A DNA stretch of 64,000 nucleotides from Nitratidesulfovibrio sp. (GTDB lineage Bacteria > Desulfobacterota > Desulfovibrionia > Desulfovibrionales > Desulfovibrionaceae): contig NZ_JBDXXH010000008.1 of the NCBI RefSeq assembly GCF_040373385.1, forward strand, positions 1 through 64,000, given 5' to 3'. Positions within the stretch are counted from its first letter, which is position 1. Every line of letters starts with the position of its first letter. Below are positions 33,947 to 43,799 of this stretch, piece by piece. The notes below the pieces were generated by a model. That model did not search any database. It was not told the DNA's origin and worked only from the letters and a program-made list of their open reading frames with translations. The translations under genes were made by a program, and so were the position numbers.

Positions 33947-35723
33947 TCCGCCGCCTGGCCGAAGGCAACATCCGGCAACTGGTGCTGTTCGGCATCTCGG
34001 TGTCCATCCTGGGGTTCTCGCTGCTGGGCGGGCTGTCGTACAACTACCTGCTGCAGATCGAGGACGCCCTGGCCCTGGCCGAGGTGGTGGACGACCTCAG
34101 CAACGACATCCTGGAAATCCGCCGCTACGAGAAGAACTACCTGCTCTACGCCATGGAGGAGGACCACGCCGAGAACCTGGTGTTCATAGGCCGGGCGCTG
34201 GATGTCATCGAACGCATCGAGCCGGGCGGCAACGGTGTACAGGGCGCGGACCTGCGGGGCAGCGACGGGCTGCGCGCCCTGCGCCGCGACCTGCACGGCT
34301 ACCGCGACACCTTCAGCCGCCTTGGCGAGGTGCAGCTGGCCGGGCCGCAGCGCGAACGCGAGCGGGGGGCGCTGCGCGACGACCTGCGCGAGCAGGGCAA
34401 GGCGCTGGTGGCGCAGGCCCGCCAGATCGTCACCTACCAGCGCGAGCGCATCCTGGGCATCGTGGGGTCGCTGAAGCACCAGTTGCTGCTGTCCATCGGG
34501 GCCATGGTGGGGCTGGCGGCGTTCTTTTCGTGGCTCATCGGGCGGCGCATTCTGGGCGCGCTGTCGGTCATCGAGCGTTCGGCCCGGCAGATCGTGCAGG
34601 GCAGCCTGGAACGGTTGCCCCTGCCCGCCACCAGCGACGAGACGCGCGGCGTGGTGGAGGCCTTCAACCACATGCTGGTGGAGCTGGAGCACCGCCAGAA
34701 CCAGCTGGTGCAGGAAAAGAAGCTGGCCTCGCTGGGGGTGCTGACATCGGGCATCGCGCACCAGTTGAACAACCCGCTGAACAACATCTCCACCTCGTGC
34801 CAGATACTCCGCGAGGAGTTGCGGTATGCCACGGGAGGCAAGGGGGTGGATGGCGGTCAGGCCGGGCCGGGCGGGATTAATGGGACAGGCGGGACTAACG
34901 GAGCAGGCGGAGCAGGCGGAGCAGGCGGAGCAGGCGGAGCAGGCGGAACAGGTGTAACGGGCGCCCCCGTGTTCGCCTCCCCCCCGGCGTCCGCCGTCGC
35001 GGCAGGACTCGATCCGGCCCTTGCCGGGCGTATGCTGGAAAACATCCATCAGGAAGTGCGCCGTTCGCGCGACATCGTGAAAGGGCTGCTGGAATTTTCG
35101 CGCGAGACGGAATTCTCGCTCAAGCCCGTGGCCCTGCGCGACGTGGTGGGCCGCAGCGTGGCGCTGGTGGCCAGCGAGGTGCCCGCGTGCATCGCCATTG
35201 ACGCCGACGTGCCCGGCGACATCGTGCTGCCGCTGGACGTGCAGCGGTTTCAGGAAGTGCTGTTGAACCTGCTCATAAATGCCATTCAGGCGGTGCAGGC
35301 GGCACAGGAACGGGACGGCGGCGCGCCGGAAGGAATCACATCGGACGGGGGCACGCCGGAAGGGGGCATGCCAGACGGGAGGGGGCCAGACGGGAGGGGG
35401 CCAGACGGGAAGGGACCGGACGGGGCCTGCCCCCGCGCCGGGGCCATCACCGTCACCGCCGCGCGCGATGCGGCGGCGCGGCAGGTGGTGCTGCGCGTGG
35501 CAGACACGGGCATCGGCATCGGGCCGGAGCATCTGGGCCGCATCTTCGACCCCTTCTTCACGCTGAAAGAGGTGGGCAAGGGCACCGGCCTCGGGCTGTC
35601 CGTGGCCTTCGGCATCATCCGCAAGCACGGCGGGACCATCGGGGTGGAAAGCACCCCCGGCGCGGGCACGTGCTTCACCATCCGGCTGCCGCTGGGCGCG
35701 CCGGAACCCACGGGAGACGCGGC

Positions 35724-35727
<4 letters not shown>
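33934..35727 (+). CDS. Membrane sensor histidine kinase of the Lon-fusion operon
   Basis: 597 residues. TM1 (about 17-39), periplasmic helical sensor (40-180; ILEIRRYEKNYLLYAMEEDHAEN resembles four-helix/CHASE3-like sensors), TM2 (about 186-206), HAMP, HisKA with H276 in GIAHQLNNPLNN, then HATPase (NLLINAIQAV, ADTGIGIGPEHLG, GKGTGLGLSVAF). The residue after the His is Gln rather than the usual Glu/Asp. Two tandem-repeat inserts lie in the kinase core: Gly/Ala (NGAGGAGGAGG) after the H-box and PDGRGPDGRG in the ATPase lid region. It probably phosphorylates both the receiver-Lon protein and the sigma-54 regulator it overlaps (ATGA). Confidence 0.94.
34900..34944 (+). repeat. 9-bp coding minisatellite (GGAGCAGGC x5)
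   Basis: Five exact units plus degenerate flanks encode a Gly/Ala linker inside the kinase dimerisation region. Confidence 0.9.
35371..35425 (+). repeat. 15-bp coding minisatellite (CCAGACGGGAGGGGG x3-4)
   Basis: Units at 35371, 35386 and 35401 and a decayed fourth encode GPDGR-type repeats in the kinase ATPase domain. In-frame length. Confidence 0.85.
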
Positions 35728-37253
<1,526 letters not shown>

Positions 37254-37430
37254 CCGGACGCGCACCAAAGGGTGCAGGGCAGGGCAGCTTTCCTTGCCCG
37301 GCGGTCTGGACGCGCCACCGCCCGGCGTGCCATGCTGCCGCCGGTTGGCCCCAACCGCCGTGCCCCAAAGGTGTTGATCGGGCTGCACCGGTTTGGGCGG
37401 CATCGGTTCCGGCTGTTTGACCATGCCGCC

Positions 37431-38537
37431 GTGCATTGGCGGCCAGACGTTTTTCGTGAGCACAGGAGATTCGCCATCGCATCGCTTCTGGAACTGCGCG
37501 GCCTTGGCCGCCACTTCACCGTGCGCCGGGGCATGTTCGACCCCACGCCCGCCGTGCTGCGCGCCGTGGACGGCGTGTCGCTGACCCTGGACCGGGGGCG
37601 CACCCTTGGCCTGGTGGGCGAAAGCGGCTGCGGCAAGTCCACCCTGGCCCGCATGGTGGTGGGGCTGCTGCCCCCCAGTACGGGGCAGGTGCTGCTGGAT
37701 GGTCGCCTGTTCGTGGGTGCAGGCCCGGATGCAGGCCCGGATGCCAGTCAGGACACGAGGCCGGGGGGCGACGCGACGTCCACCTCCACCGGCCCCGCCA
37801 TTTCGCGCGCCGAGGCGGCCCGACTGGTGCAGATGGTCTTTCAGGACCCCTTCTCGTCGCTGAATCCGCGCCGCACCGTGGGGGCCTCCATCGGCGAGGC
37901 GCTGGCCGTGGCCGGAATGCCCGGCGAGGAGCGGCGCGCCAAGGTGGCGGACATGCTGCATCTGGTGGGCCTGCGGGCGGAACACGCCGACCGCTACCCG
38001 CACGAATTTTCCGGGGGCCAGCGCCAGCGCATTGCCGTGGCCCGCGCCCTGATCACCCACCCGGCCCTGGTGGTGTGCGACGAGCCGGTGTCCTCGCTGG
38101 ATGCTTCGGTGCAGGCGCAGGTGCTGAACCTGCTGCGCGAGTTGCAGGAACACATGGGCCTCGCCTACCTGTTCATTTCGCACGACCTTGGCGTGGTGGG
38201 CCACATGAGCGACCACGTGGCCGTGATGTACCTTGGCCGGGTGGTGGAGGAAGCCCCGCGCGACGCCCTGTTCGCCGCGCCCGCCCACCCGTACACCCGC
38301 GCCCTGCTGGCCTCGGTGCCCGTGCGCGACCCGGCCCGGCGCGTGGAGCGCCCTGCCCTGTCCGGCGACCTGCCCAGCCCCATCGCCCCGCCCTCCGGCT
38401 GCCCCTTTCACCCGCGCTGCCCGCAGGTCATGGACGTGTGCCGCCGTCAGGTGCCCGGCTGGCATGCCGTGGCCGAGGGGCAGCATGCGCGCTGTCATCT
38501 TCATGCGCCGGAATCGCTGGTACGCGCGGCTGGGTAG
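37431..38537 (+). CDS. Peptide/nickel-type ABC transporter ATP-binding protein (orphan)
   Basis: DppF/OppF-type ATPase. Walker A GESGCGKST, Q-loop FQDPFSSLNPR, signature FSGGQRQR, Walker B ALVVCDEP and H-loop FISHDLGVVG are followed by the C-terminal oligopeptide domain (HPYTRALL, CPFHPRCP). A low-complexity insert (AGPDAGPDASQDT) lies between Walker A and the Q-loop. No permease, binding protein or DppD partner is nearby. The start is uncertain: a perfect AGGAG (37464-37468) is 7 nt from an in-frame ATC (37476), exactly where homology begins. The nearest ordinary start codons are GTG (used here) and ATG at 37332. A non-standard AUC start or a mutated ATG is possible. Confidence 0.85.
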   Translation: MHWRPDVFREHRRFAIASLLELRGLGRHFTVRRGMFDPTPAVLRAVDGVSLTLDRGRTLGLVGESGCGKSTLARMVVGLLPPSTGQVLLDGRLFVGAGPDAGPDASQDTRPGGDATSTSTGPAISRAEAARLVQMVFQDPFSSLNPRRTVGASIGEALAVAGMPGEERRAKVADMLHLVGLRAEHADRYPHEFSGGQRQRIAVARALITHPALVVCDEPVSSLDASVQAQVLNLLRELQEHMGLAYLFISHDLGVVGHMSDHVAVMYLGRVVEEAPRDALFAAPAHPYTRALLASVPVRDPARRVERPALSGDLPSPIAPPSGCPFHPRCPQVMDVCRRQVPGWHAVAEGQHARCHLHAPESLVRAAG

Positions 38538-38585
38538 CTGCGACGACGTGCGTCGCGTCGGGGTTCGTCCGGACTGTTATCGTTC

Positions 38586-38604
38586 TTTCACATCGCTTGT
38601 GAAA
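38586..38604. promoter_or_regulatory. Palindrome upstream of hypothetical gene promoter
   Basis: TTTCACA-N5-TGTGAAA is a perfect 7+7 inverted repeat ending 8 nt before the -35. The half-site order is opposite to a Crp/Fnr box (TGTGA-N6-TCACA). Regulator unknown. Confidence 0.45.
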
Positions 38605-38612
38605 AAACGTAC

Positions 38613-38641
38613 TTGACGAGCGGCCTTGGCGTCACCATAGT
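38613..38641 (+). promoter_or_regulatory. Sigma-70 promoter
   Basis: TTGACG (38613-38618), 17-nt spacer, CATAGT (38636-38641). Confidence 0.5.
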
Positions 38642-38780
38642 GCGGGTGCCCCGCCGCGCGCCGCGTCACGTCGCGATTCCGTGCGGCCCCGTACGGCCCA
38701 GTGCGATTGGGGGCCATCGAAGACCACGAACCCCGCCCCGGCAAATCCGGCGGCAGGGGTGAACACGCCAAGGAGTGTCC

Positions 38781-39275
38781 ATGTCCGCGGAATTCGTCAC
38801 CGCCATCCATGCCGTCAGCGAAGTGCTGATGTTCGAAAACTGGCTGCGTTTCTATTTCATCACCGAAGAAGACGACAAATTGTTCATCCGCGTGCCGGAA
38901 ACGGCGGAAAAGCGCATCCGCGAGGAGTATCCCCACCTGTTCGGCCTGCTGGAGCTGCTGAACAACAAGGAGATCACCTACGAAACCTCGCGCGACGCGG
39001 TGTGCAGCTTCGTGGCGTCCGACGTGGATGGTTCGCGCATGAAGGCGGGCAGTTCCGAGAAGGTCTTCGACAGCAGTCTGTTCCAGTTCGAGATGCAGTT
39101 GTTCAACATCTGGGTGCAGTCGCACGAGGAACAGTTGGACAAGAGCTTCATGGACCTGCGCACGTGGCAGGAATTGTACGCGGACTGGAAGCGCTCGGAC
39201 AAGGTCAAGGAATACATGGCCGAACTGAAGGACGCCTCCACCCGCACCGCGCCCGACTGCGATTCCGTGCAGTAG
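38781..39275 (+). CDS. Conserved hypothetical cytoplasmic protein
   Basis: 164 residues, acidic and aromatic-rich: MSAEFVTAIHAVSEVLMFENWLRFYFI, EYPHLFGLLELLNNKEITYETSR, and FEMQLFNIWVQSHEEQLDKSFMDLRTW. No signal or membrane segment. I recall similar proteins only from Desulfovibrio-type bacteria; no domain recognised. AAGGAG lies 5 nt before ATG. It is a stand-alone transcription unit with promoter, palindrome and a strong terminator, which argues for a real regulated gene. Confidence 0.85.
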   Translation: MSAEFVTAIHAVSEVLMFENWLRFYFITEEDDKLFIRVPETAEKRIREEYPHLFGLLELLNNKEITYETSRDAVCSFVASDVDGSRMKAGSSEKVFDSSLFQFEMQLFNIWVQSHEEQLDKSFMDLRTWQELYADWKRSDKVKEYMAELKDASTRTAPDCDSVQ

Positions 39276-39322
39276 GGCGTCGAGCCTTCCCGCCATGGCG
39301 GGAGGCAGGCAATGTACTGAAG

Positions 39323-39360
39323 ACGGGGAGGATGCTGCGGCATCCTCCCCGTTTGTTTTT
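39323..39360 (+). terminator. Terminator of hypothetical gene
   Basis: 13-bp perfect stem (ACGGGGAGGATGC with its complement), loop of 4, then TTGTTTTT. Confidence 0.88.
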
Positions 39361-39390
39361 GATAGCCCGGCGAGCACGAAAAGGTCGCCA

Positions 39391-39537
39391 AGGGGCTGTT
39401 TCTAAATGAGGATTTTCGTTCGTTGGCAAGGAAAACGAGCCTGTCATGAGGGAGTATACTTTTGCCGTATTTGACCGAAATGGCAGGCGAAGTTTGACGC
39501 AGCCAACGGGCGAAAAGACAATTTAGCAACAGCCCCT
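39391..39537. mobile_element. MITE-like element, 147 bp
   Basis: The ends AGGGGCTGTTTCTAAAT and (inverted) AGGGGCTGTTGCTAAAT match at all but one base. A second inverted pair inside (TTTTCGTTCGTTGGC / TTTTCGCCCGTTGGC) and a third (GCCTGTCAT / ATGGCAGGC) let the whole unit fold as a long hairpin. It has no coding capacity and is AT-richer than its surroundings. No clear target duplication. The right end forms part of the stop codon of the ADP-ribosylglycohydrolase gene. Confidence 0.75.
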
Positions 39538-40453
39538 ACACGCCCAGCGTGTCCAGCGCCGCCTCGATCTCCGGACGCGCAACCAGCGGGGCCAGCCAGC
39601 GCTCGGGCATCCAGCCCGGGCCATGCCGCGCGCCGAACAGCATGCCCACGGCCAGGCCGCGCGCGCACGAATCGCCCCCGGCCATGACGTTGTCGATGAG
39701 ACCGGTTTCCGGTGCGGCTTCGTGCTTCAGGGCAATGTGCACCACCCCCAGAAAGGCCCCCTGCATGCCGCACGACTGCCCGAAGCGGGCGATGGCGGCG
39801 GGGGTGTCCTCGGTCAGGGACATGTCGGCGAAGGCCAGCCAGTCTTCGGCGGGCAGGGCCGCGTAGCGGGCCGTGGCGGCATGGTCGAAGGCGCCGCGCA
39901 TGTCCGCCCCGCGCAGCAGGGCGGCGGCGGCACGGGCCATGAATTCCGCGCCGTCGGCAATGACCGGGCTGCCGTGGGTCATCAGGGTCTGGGCGCGCGC
40001 GGCGTTGACCAGCCCTTCCTCGTCCTTGGGATCTGAACCCAGAACGGCCAGCAGCGGGGCCATGCGGGCCGCCCCGGCAAAGTCGTTGGTGGCGGCCCCG
40101 GTCTGTTCGGGCGCACGCCCGGCGGCAAAGTTGGCCAGCGCCTCGCGGCTGGCCTTGTCCATGTAGCCGGTGTAGCCGCCCTCCATCAGGCCGCGCCAGC
40201 GCCCGGCGAAATCGGACAGGTCGAAGGCCCCCTTGCCCGCCACCGAACGGAGCAGCAGCAGGGTCTGGTCGCCGTAGTGCGACTGGTCGCCCGCGCCCTT
40301 GCCGGAATGATAGTCGTTGAGGGCAGGCGGCAGCAGTTCCGTCACCCGGCCCAACTGGCGCACTATGCGCCCCTGATCGTATTCCCAGTGCGCCCCCAGC
40401 GACAGCGAATCCGCCACCAGCGACGCCAGAATGGCGCTGCGTATCCTGCTCAT
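39536..40453 (-). CDS. ADP-ribosylglycohydrolase family protein
   Basis: 305 residues, DraG/ARH-like fold, would remove ADP-ribose from proteins or nucleic acids. N-terminal SAILASLVADSLSLGAHWEYD holds the first helix and Asp. The paired metal-binding motif appears at the C-terminal end as NVMAGGDSCARGLAVGMLFGA, where the usual GGDTD is GGDSC, so one acidic Mg ligand may be missing. GAGGTGG precedes ATG. The last codons and stop (TAG) run into a MITE-like terminal repeat, so the native C-terminus may have been changed by the insertion. Confidence 0.85.
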   Translation of the reverse strand: MSRIRSAILASLVADSLSLGAHWEYDQGRIVRQLGRVTELLPPALNDYHSGKGAGDQSHYGDQTLLLLRSVAGKGAFDLSDFAGRWRGLMEGGYTGYMDKASREALANFAAGRAPEQTGAATNDFAGAARMAPLLAVLGSDPKDEEGLVNAARAQTLMTHGSPVIADGAEFMARAAAALLRGADMRGAFDHAATARYAALPAEDWLAFADMSLTEDTPAAIARFGQSCGMQGAFLGVVHIALKHEAAPETGLIDNVMAGGDSCARGLAVGMLFGARHGPGWMPERWLAPLVARPEIEAALDTLGV

Positions 40454-40808
40454 GTTCCACCTCGGGGTTGCGGCCCGCGAGGGCGGGCCGGTGAGCGACA
40501 CCTTTCCACACTATACGACACGATGCGCGCCGGGGCCAGTGGCAGCGGCACATGGACGCGATGGTACGGCGGTGAATGCGGACAGTGGGGGGCGACGGGT
40601 GCGGTGCGGCAGATGCGGCTGTCGCGGCCGGCTCATGCAGGATGCGGTGCGCAAGACACGAAACGCACGGGAGGTCCGTGCGTTTCGTGGCCCGCGCGGG
40701 ATGGCGGACCGAATCGTGGGGGTGAGGAGGGGCCGGGGAGGCCCTTGCGGGCCTCCCCGGTGCCGGAAACCGCTCGCCCGGTTTGCCGGCGGGGGCAGAG
40801 GAGGTCAG
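40454..40808. other. Intergenic region with two stem-loops
   Basis: CACGAAACGCACGG (40657-40670) pairs perfectly with 40676-40689. CCGGGGAGGCCC (40733-40744) pairs with 40749-40760 directly downstream of the small gene on the minus strand. Neither has a T-run. No gene seen. Confidence 0.6.
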
Positions 40809-40994
40809 CTAGCTGAAGCTGACGGTGGGGGTGTCCAGGATGGACGGGGATGCCGGGGATATGCGCTGCGCTTCCCGCCAGAGGGCCGCCAGGGCCACGA
40901 CGGCTTCCCTGTCTTCTTCGGGAAGGGCCTCGATAAGGGCATCCAGGGGAGGAGGGGTTGCCGCTGCGTTGCGGCAAGTTTCCGGAGTGTGCAT
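40809..40994 (-). CDS. Small hypothetical protein
   Basis: 61 residues: MHTPETCRNAAATPPPLDALIEALPEEDREAVVALAALWREAQ then a short polar tail. One strong acidic helix suggests a small soluble regulator or subunit. AAGGAG lies 12 nt upstream, a long spacing. Unknown family; could be Desulfovibrio-specific. Confidence 0.5.
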   Translation of the reverse strand: MHTPETCRNAAATPPPLDALIEALPEEDREAVVALAALWREAQRISPASPSILDTPTVSFS

Positions 40995-41242
40995 GTGTCT
41001 TGCGGCTCCTTGTTCCGTTACGCCACAATTAGCAGGGACCGTGCCAAACATATTTAGTGTGAATATTCAGCATGTTGTTGTGTTCCATTGGGGCGCGGGC
41101 GGCGGCGGAGGTGCAAGCGGCGGCACAGGGGCTGTGCAGTATGCTGCACATGTGCACAGATTCGCGTCCGGCGCGCGTGCGCCTCGGCCCGGGTGCTTGT
41201 CGTGGGGGGGGCGGGTGGCGTACCACGGTGCCGGAGGTGCGC

Positions 41243-41992
41243 ATGTCCCGTTTCGGTTCCGATGTTGCCGCCCGGCCCGCTCCGTTCATGGAGCTGTTCG
41301 GCTGCTCCGGCGGCGAGGGGTTGCCCGCCCTGCGCGACCTGGCGCGGCAGGCGGTGGCCCATGCGCTGGCCAGGGCCGTGGCGGGTTGCGCGCCAGGTGA
41401 CGCGGCGGGCAAAACGCCGGAACCCGTGGCCGTGGACGGCACGGCGGGCAATGGCCACGATACGCTGTTCCTGGCCCGGCTGGTGGGTGCGCGCGGGTTG
41501 GTGCACGCCTTTGACGTGCAGCCCAGGGCGCTGGCCCGCACGGCGGAACGGTTGGCGACGGCGGGGCTGGAGGAGCGGGTTGCCCTGCATGGCCGGGGGC
41601 ACGAGGAGCTTGCGGCGGCGCTGGCTGCCCCACTGACTGCACCGCCAGCAACTCCAGCAACGTGGCCGGGCGGAAGCGGGCGGCCACCGCGCATTACGGC
41701 GGCCATGTTCAATCTGGGCTTTCTGCCCGGCAGTGACCGCAGCGTGACCACCCGACCGGAAACCACCCTGACGGCGCTGGAGGCCCTGCTGCCATTGATG
41801 GTGCCGGGCGGCATCGTTTCGTTGCACGTCTACGCCGGGCATCCCGGCGGGGCGGACGAGGCCGCCGCGCTAGACCGCCGTCTTGCCGGGCTGGACTGGA
41901 ACCGCTGGCGGGTGGCCCGCTACGAGTTCACCAACAAGCCCCGCAACCCGGAGCGGCTGCTGCTGGCGTTGCGGCTGCCCGGCCCCGCGTAG
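41243..41992 (+). CDS. Class I SAM methyltransferase, MnmM/YtqB-like
   Basis: 249 residues. SAM-binding motif I VDGTAGNGHDTLFLARLVG (split DGTAGNGHDT / LFLARLVG), motif II VHAFDVQPRAL, and AAMFNLGFLPGSDRSVTTRPETT, which is the diagnostic stretch of PF06962. Members such as B. subtilis YtqB (MnmM) methylate nm5s2U in tRNA wobble positions; older annotation is rRNA methylase. GGAGGT lies before ATG. Low-complexity Pro/Ala insert (APLTAPPATPATWPGG) in the middle. Confidence 0.87.
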   Translation: MSRFGSDVAARPAPFMELFGCSGGEGLPALRDLARQAVAHALARAVAGCAPGDAAGKTPEPVAVDGTAGNGHDTLFLARLVGARGLVHAFDVQPRALARTAERLATAGLEERVALHGRGHEELAAALAAPLTAPPATPATWPGGSGRPPRITAAMFNLGFLPGSDRSVTTRPETTLTALEALLPLMVPGGIVSLHVYAGHPGGADEAAALDRRLAGLDWNRWRVARYEFTNKPRNPERLLLALRLPGPA

Positions 41993-42114
41993 CCTTTCGT
42001 CATCCCGAGAACCATGCCGCCGCGCCGTCCATGTTGTCCGCACCCCGAGGGCATCGGGGCCATCCGGGCCATGGGGTGCGCGGCGCACGAACACATCACC
42101 GCGAGCAGATTGTC

Positions 42115-42357
42115 ATGACCACCGACCCTTCCGTATTCCCCGATCCTTCCGACGATGACCTGTGGGAAGCCGTGCGCGCCGACCTGGAAACCCGCTTTCC
42201 CGGCCGCTACGACGAGGCCACCGTGCGCCGCGCCTTCGAGGCGGTGTGTGCGAACGAGGAAGACTACCTGCCCCAGCGCGCCCTGCTCAAGAAGGTGCGC
42301 ATGGCCTGCATGTGGACCCGCCCCAGCCTGGACGGCCGGGCGGAAGGGGCGGAATAG
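42115..42357 (+). CDS. Small hypothetical protein
   Basis: 80 residues: SVFPDPSDDDLWEAVRADLETRFPGRYDEATVRRAFEAVCANEEDYLPQ is helical and acidic with a conserved look. No domain known. Follows the methyltransferase on the same strand by 122 nt and converges with the next gene. Confidence 0.6.
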   Translation: MTTDPSVFPDPSDDDLWEAVRADLETRFPGRYDEATVRRAFEAVCANEEDYLPQRALLKKVRMACMWTRPSLDGRAEGAE

Positions 42358-42459
42358 CCCTCAGGGCCGCGCCTTTCCGGGGGGTGACGCCGCGCCCGTG
42401 CATGAGGGGCCACTGCGGAAATGCGAGCCCGTCCTGCTCGCCGCTTTCCACGCACGCCT

Positions 42460-42918
42460 TCAGGGCAGCAGGGGATGGCGGAACAGCGGGTGTGCGGCGT
42501 GGCGGTCCAGCAGCCCGGCCAGGCGATCCCGCTGCGCCGGTGACAGCCCGGCGTGAAATTGCACGAAGGCGTCGCGCGCGTTGGCGTAGGCCTGCTCGGC
42601 CAGTTGGCGTTTTTCCGCGAACAGGGCGTCCAGCGCATCCGGGGCCATGGCCCCGTCGCGGATGACCGCGTGCAGGCGCTGGCGCAATGCCGTGTTGTGG
42701 CGGCGCAGTTCGTCCAGCGTGCGTTCGTGGGCGTCCAGACGCCGGGCCAGTTGCCGCGCCTCGTCCGGCGCAAGCTCCAGTTCGCGGGCCACGGTGCGCG
42801 CCACGCGGCGCATGTCCACCCCGGCCAGGCGCGCGGCAATGCGCCGCCTGTTGTACCACAGCACGCAGAGCACGGTGGCCTTGACCGCCACCACCCCCAC
42901 GGCGAATTCCCAACTCAT
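42460..42918 (-). CDS. Membrane-anchored Spy/CpxP-like helical protein
   Basis: 152 residues. N-terminal membrane anchor (WEFAVGVVAVKATVLCVLWY), then an all-helical region. LRQRLHAVIRDGAMAPDALDALFAEKRQLAEQAYANARDAFVQFHAGLSPAQRDRLAGLL resembles the periplasmic metal-resistance/Spy family (LSPAQRDRL is the LTxxQ-type motif). The role may be chaperone-like or metal sensing; tentative. GGAG precedes ATG. Confidence 0.7.
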   Translation of the reverse strand: MSWEFAVGVVAVKATVLCVLWYNRRRIAARLAGVDMRRVARTVARELELAPDEARQLARRLDAHERTLDELRRHNTALRQRLHAVIRDGAMAPDALDALFAEKRQLAEQAYANARDAFVQFHAGLSPAQRDRLAGLLDRHAAHPLFRHPLLP

Positions 42919-43041
42919 GCGGTGTCTCCGGATATGTTCGTGGCGGCTCCGCCCGGCGGAGAGGTCCGGCCTCTCCGTGTCGGGGCTGGCCCCGCCGCCA
43001 CCGGGTTTCGTGGTGCCCGATCATGTCCATCCGACATGCAC

Positions 43042-43073
43042 GAAAAAGGGGGAAGGGCCAAGGCCCTTCCCCC
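43042..43073 (-). terminator. Terminator of YkgJ/TPR operon
   Basis: On the minus strand a 12-bp GGGGGAAGGGCC stem ends in CCCCC followed by TTTTT. Confidence 0.85.
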
Positions 43074-43169
43074 GTCGTCATTCCCTGTGTGATCCCTGTT
43101 CCCCTGCCCGCCCTGTGGCCAACGAAGCCAACTCGACCAATTGGCCAACGGGCAAAGGGCTGATTCGGG

Positions 43170-43799
43170 CTAACGGTGGGCTTCCAGATCCTTCAGGAAC
43201 TCCGGACGCACCTCGAAGCCGCAGGCAGCGGCCTGGTCGGCGAACTGCACGGCCTGGGCGAATTCGCCCCGCTCGAAGTGGGCCAGCGCCAAGTTGTTGT
43301 AGGCCGGGCCAAAGCCGGGCTCGCGCTTGATGGCCTCGCGGCTGATCTGGATGGAGGCCTCGTAGTCGCCCTGCATGTAGTAGGCGGCGCCCATGGTGGC
43401 CATGGCTTGGATGAAGTCCGGGTCCCACTTCAGGGCCTTCTTCAGGGCCTTGACGGCTTCTTCCGGCTCGCCGCGCTGCAGGTGCACGAAGCCGATGTTG
43501 CTCCACGGCACCGGGAACTTGGCGCGGCACTGGGCCGCTTCCTCGTTGTAGCGCAGGCAGCCGTCCAGGTCGCCGCGTTGCAGGCAGATGCCGCCCAGTT
43601 GCACGTAGGCTTCGGCCAGGCGGGGCGAATTGCGCACCGCGCTCAGGAACGATTCTTCCGCCGCCACGAAGTCGCGCTTGTGCAGCAGGGCCACGCCAAG
43701 GTTGTAGTGATGGTTGGCGCAGTTCTCGCTTTTCTCTATTTCGGCGCGCAGATCGGCGATGTACTCGTCAATGTCATCATATTTATCCTTCATCGACAT
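43170..43799 (-). CDS. Tetratricopeptide repeat protein
   Basis: 209 residues with about five TPR units (NHHYNLGVALLHKRDFVAAEESF, AYVQLGGICLQRGDL, PWSNIGFVHLQRGEPEEAVKAL, AMATMGAAYYMQGDYEASI, AYNNLALAHFERGEFAQAV). Cytoplasmic; a protein-interaction scaffold. AAGGAGG precedes ATG. Its start overlaps the stop of the upstream gene by 17 nt, so it is the last gene of a coupled three-gene operon. Confidence 0.93.
   Translation of the reverse strand: MSMKDKYDDIDEYIADLRAEIEKSENCANHHYNLGVALLHKRDFVAAEESFLSAVRNSPRLAEAYVQLGGICLQRGDLDGCLRYNEEAAQCRAKFPVPWSNIGFVHLQRGEPEEAVKALKKALKWDPDFIQAMATMGAAYYMQGDYEASIQISREAIKREPGFGPAYNNLALAHFERGEFAQAVQFADQAAACGFEVRPEFLKDLEAHR

Noticed and set aside
34900..34944. CRISPR array
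   Set aside because: Repeats are 9-bp, contiguous without spacers, and in frame inside a kinase gene. No array-like repeat/spacer pattern was seen anywhere in the window.
38586..38604. Crp/Fnr or Rex binding site
   Set aside because: Half-sites are in the opposite order to TGTGA-N6-TCACA and do not match the Rex consensus orientation.
39391..39537. Ordinary rho-independent terminator
   Set aside because: Much longer than a terminator, with multiple nested inverted repeats and IS-like ends; the hypothetical gene already has a terminator at 39323-39360.
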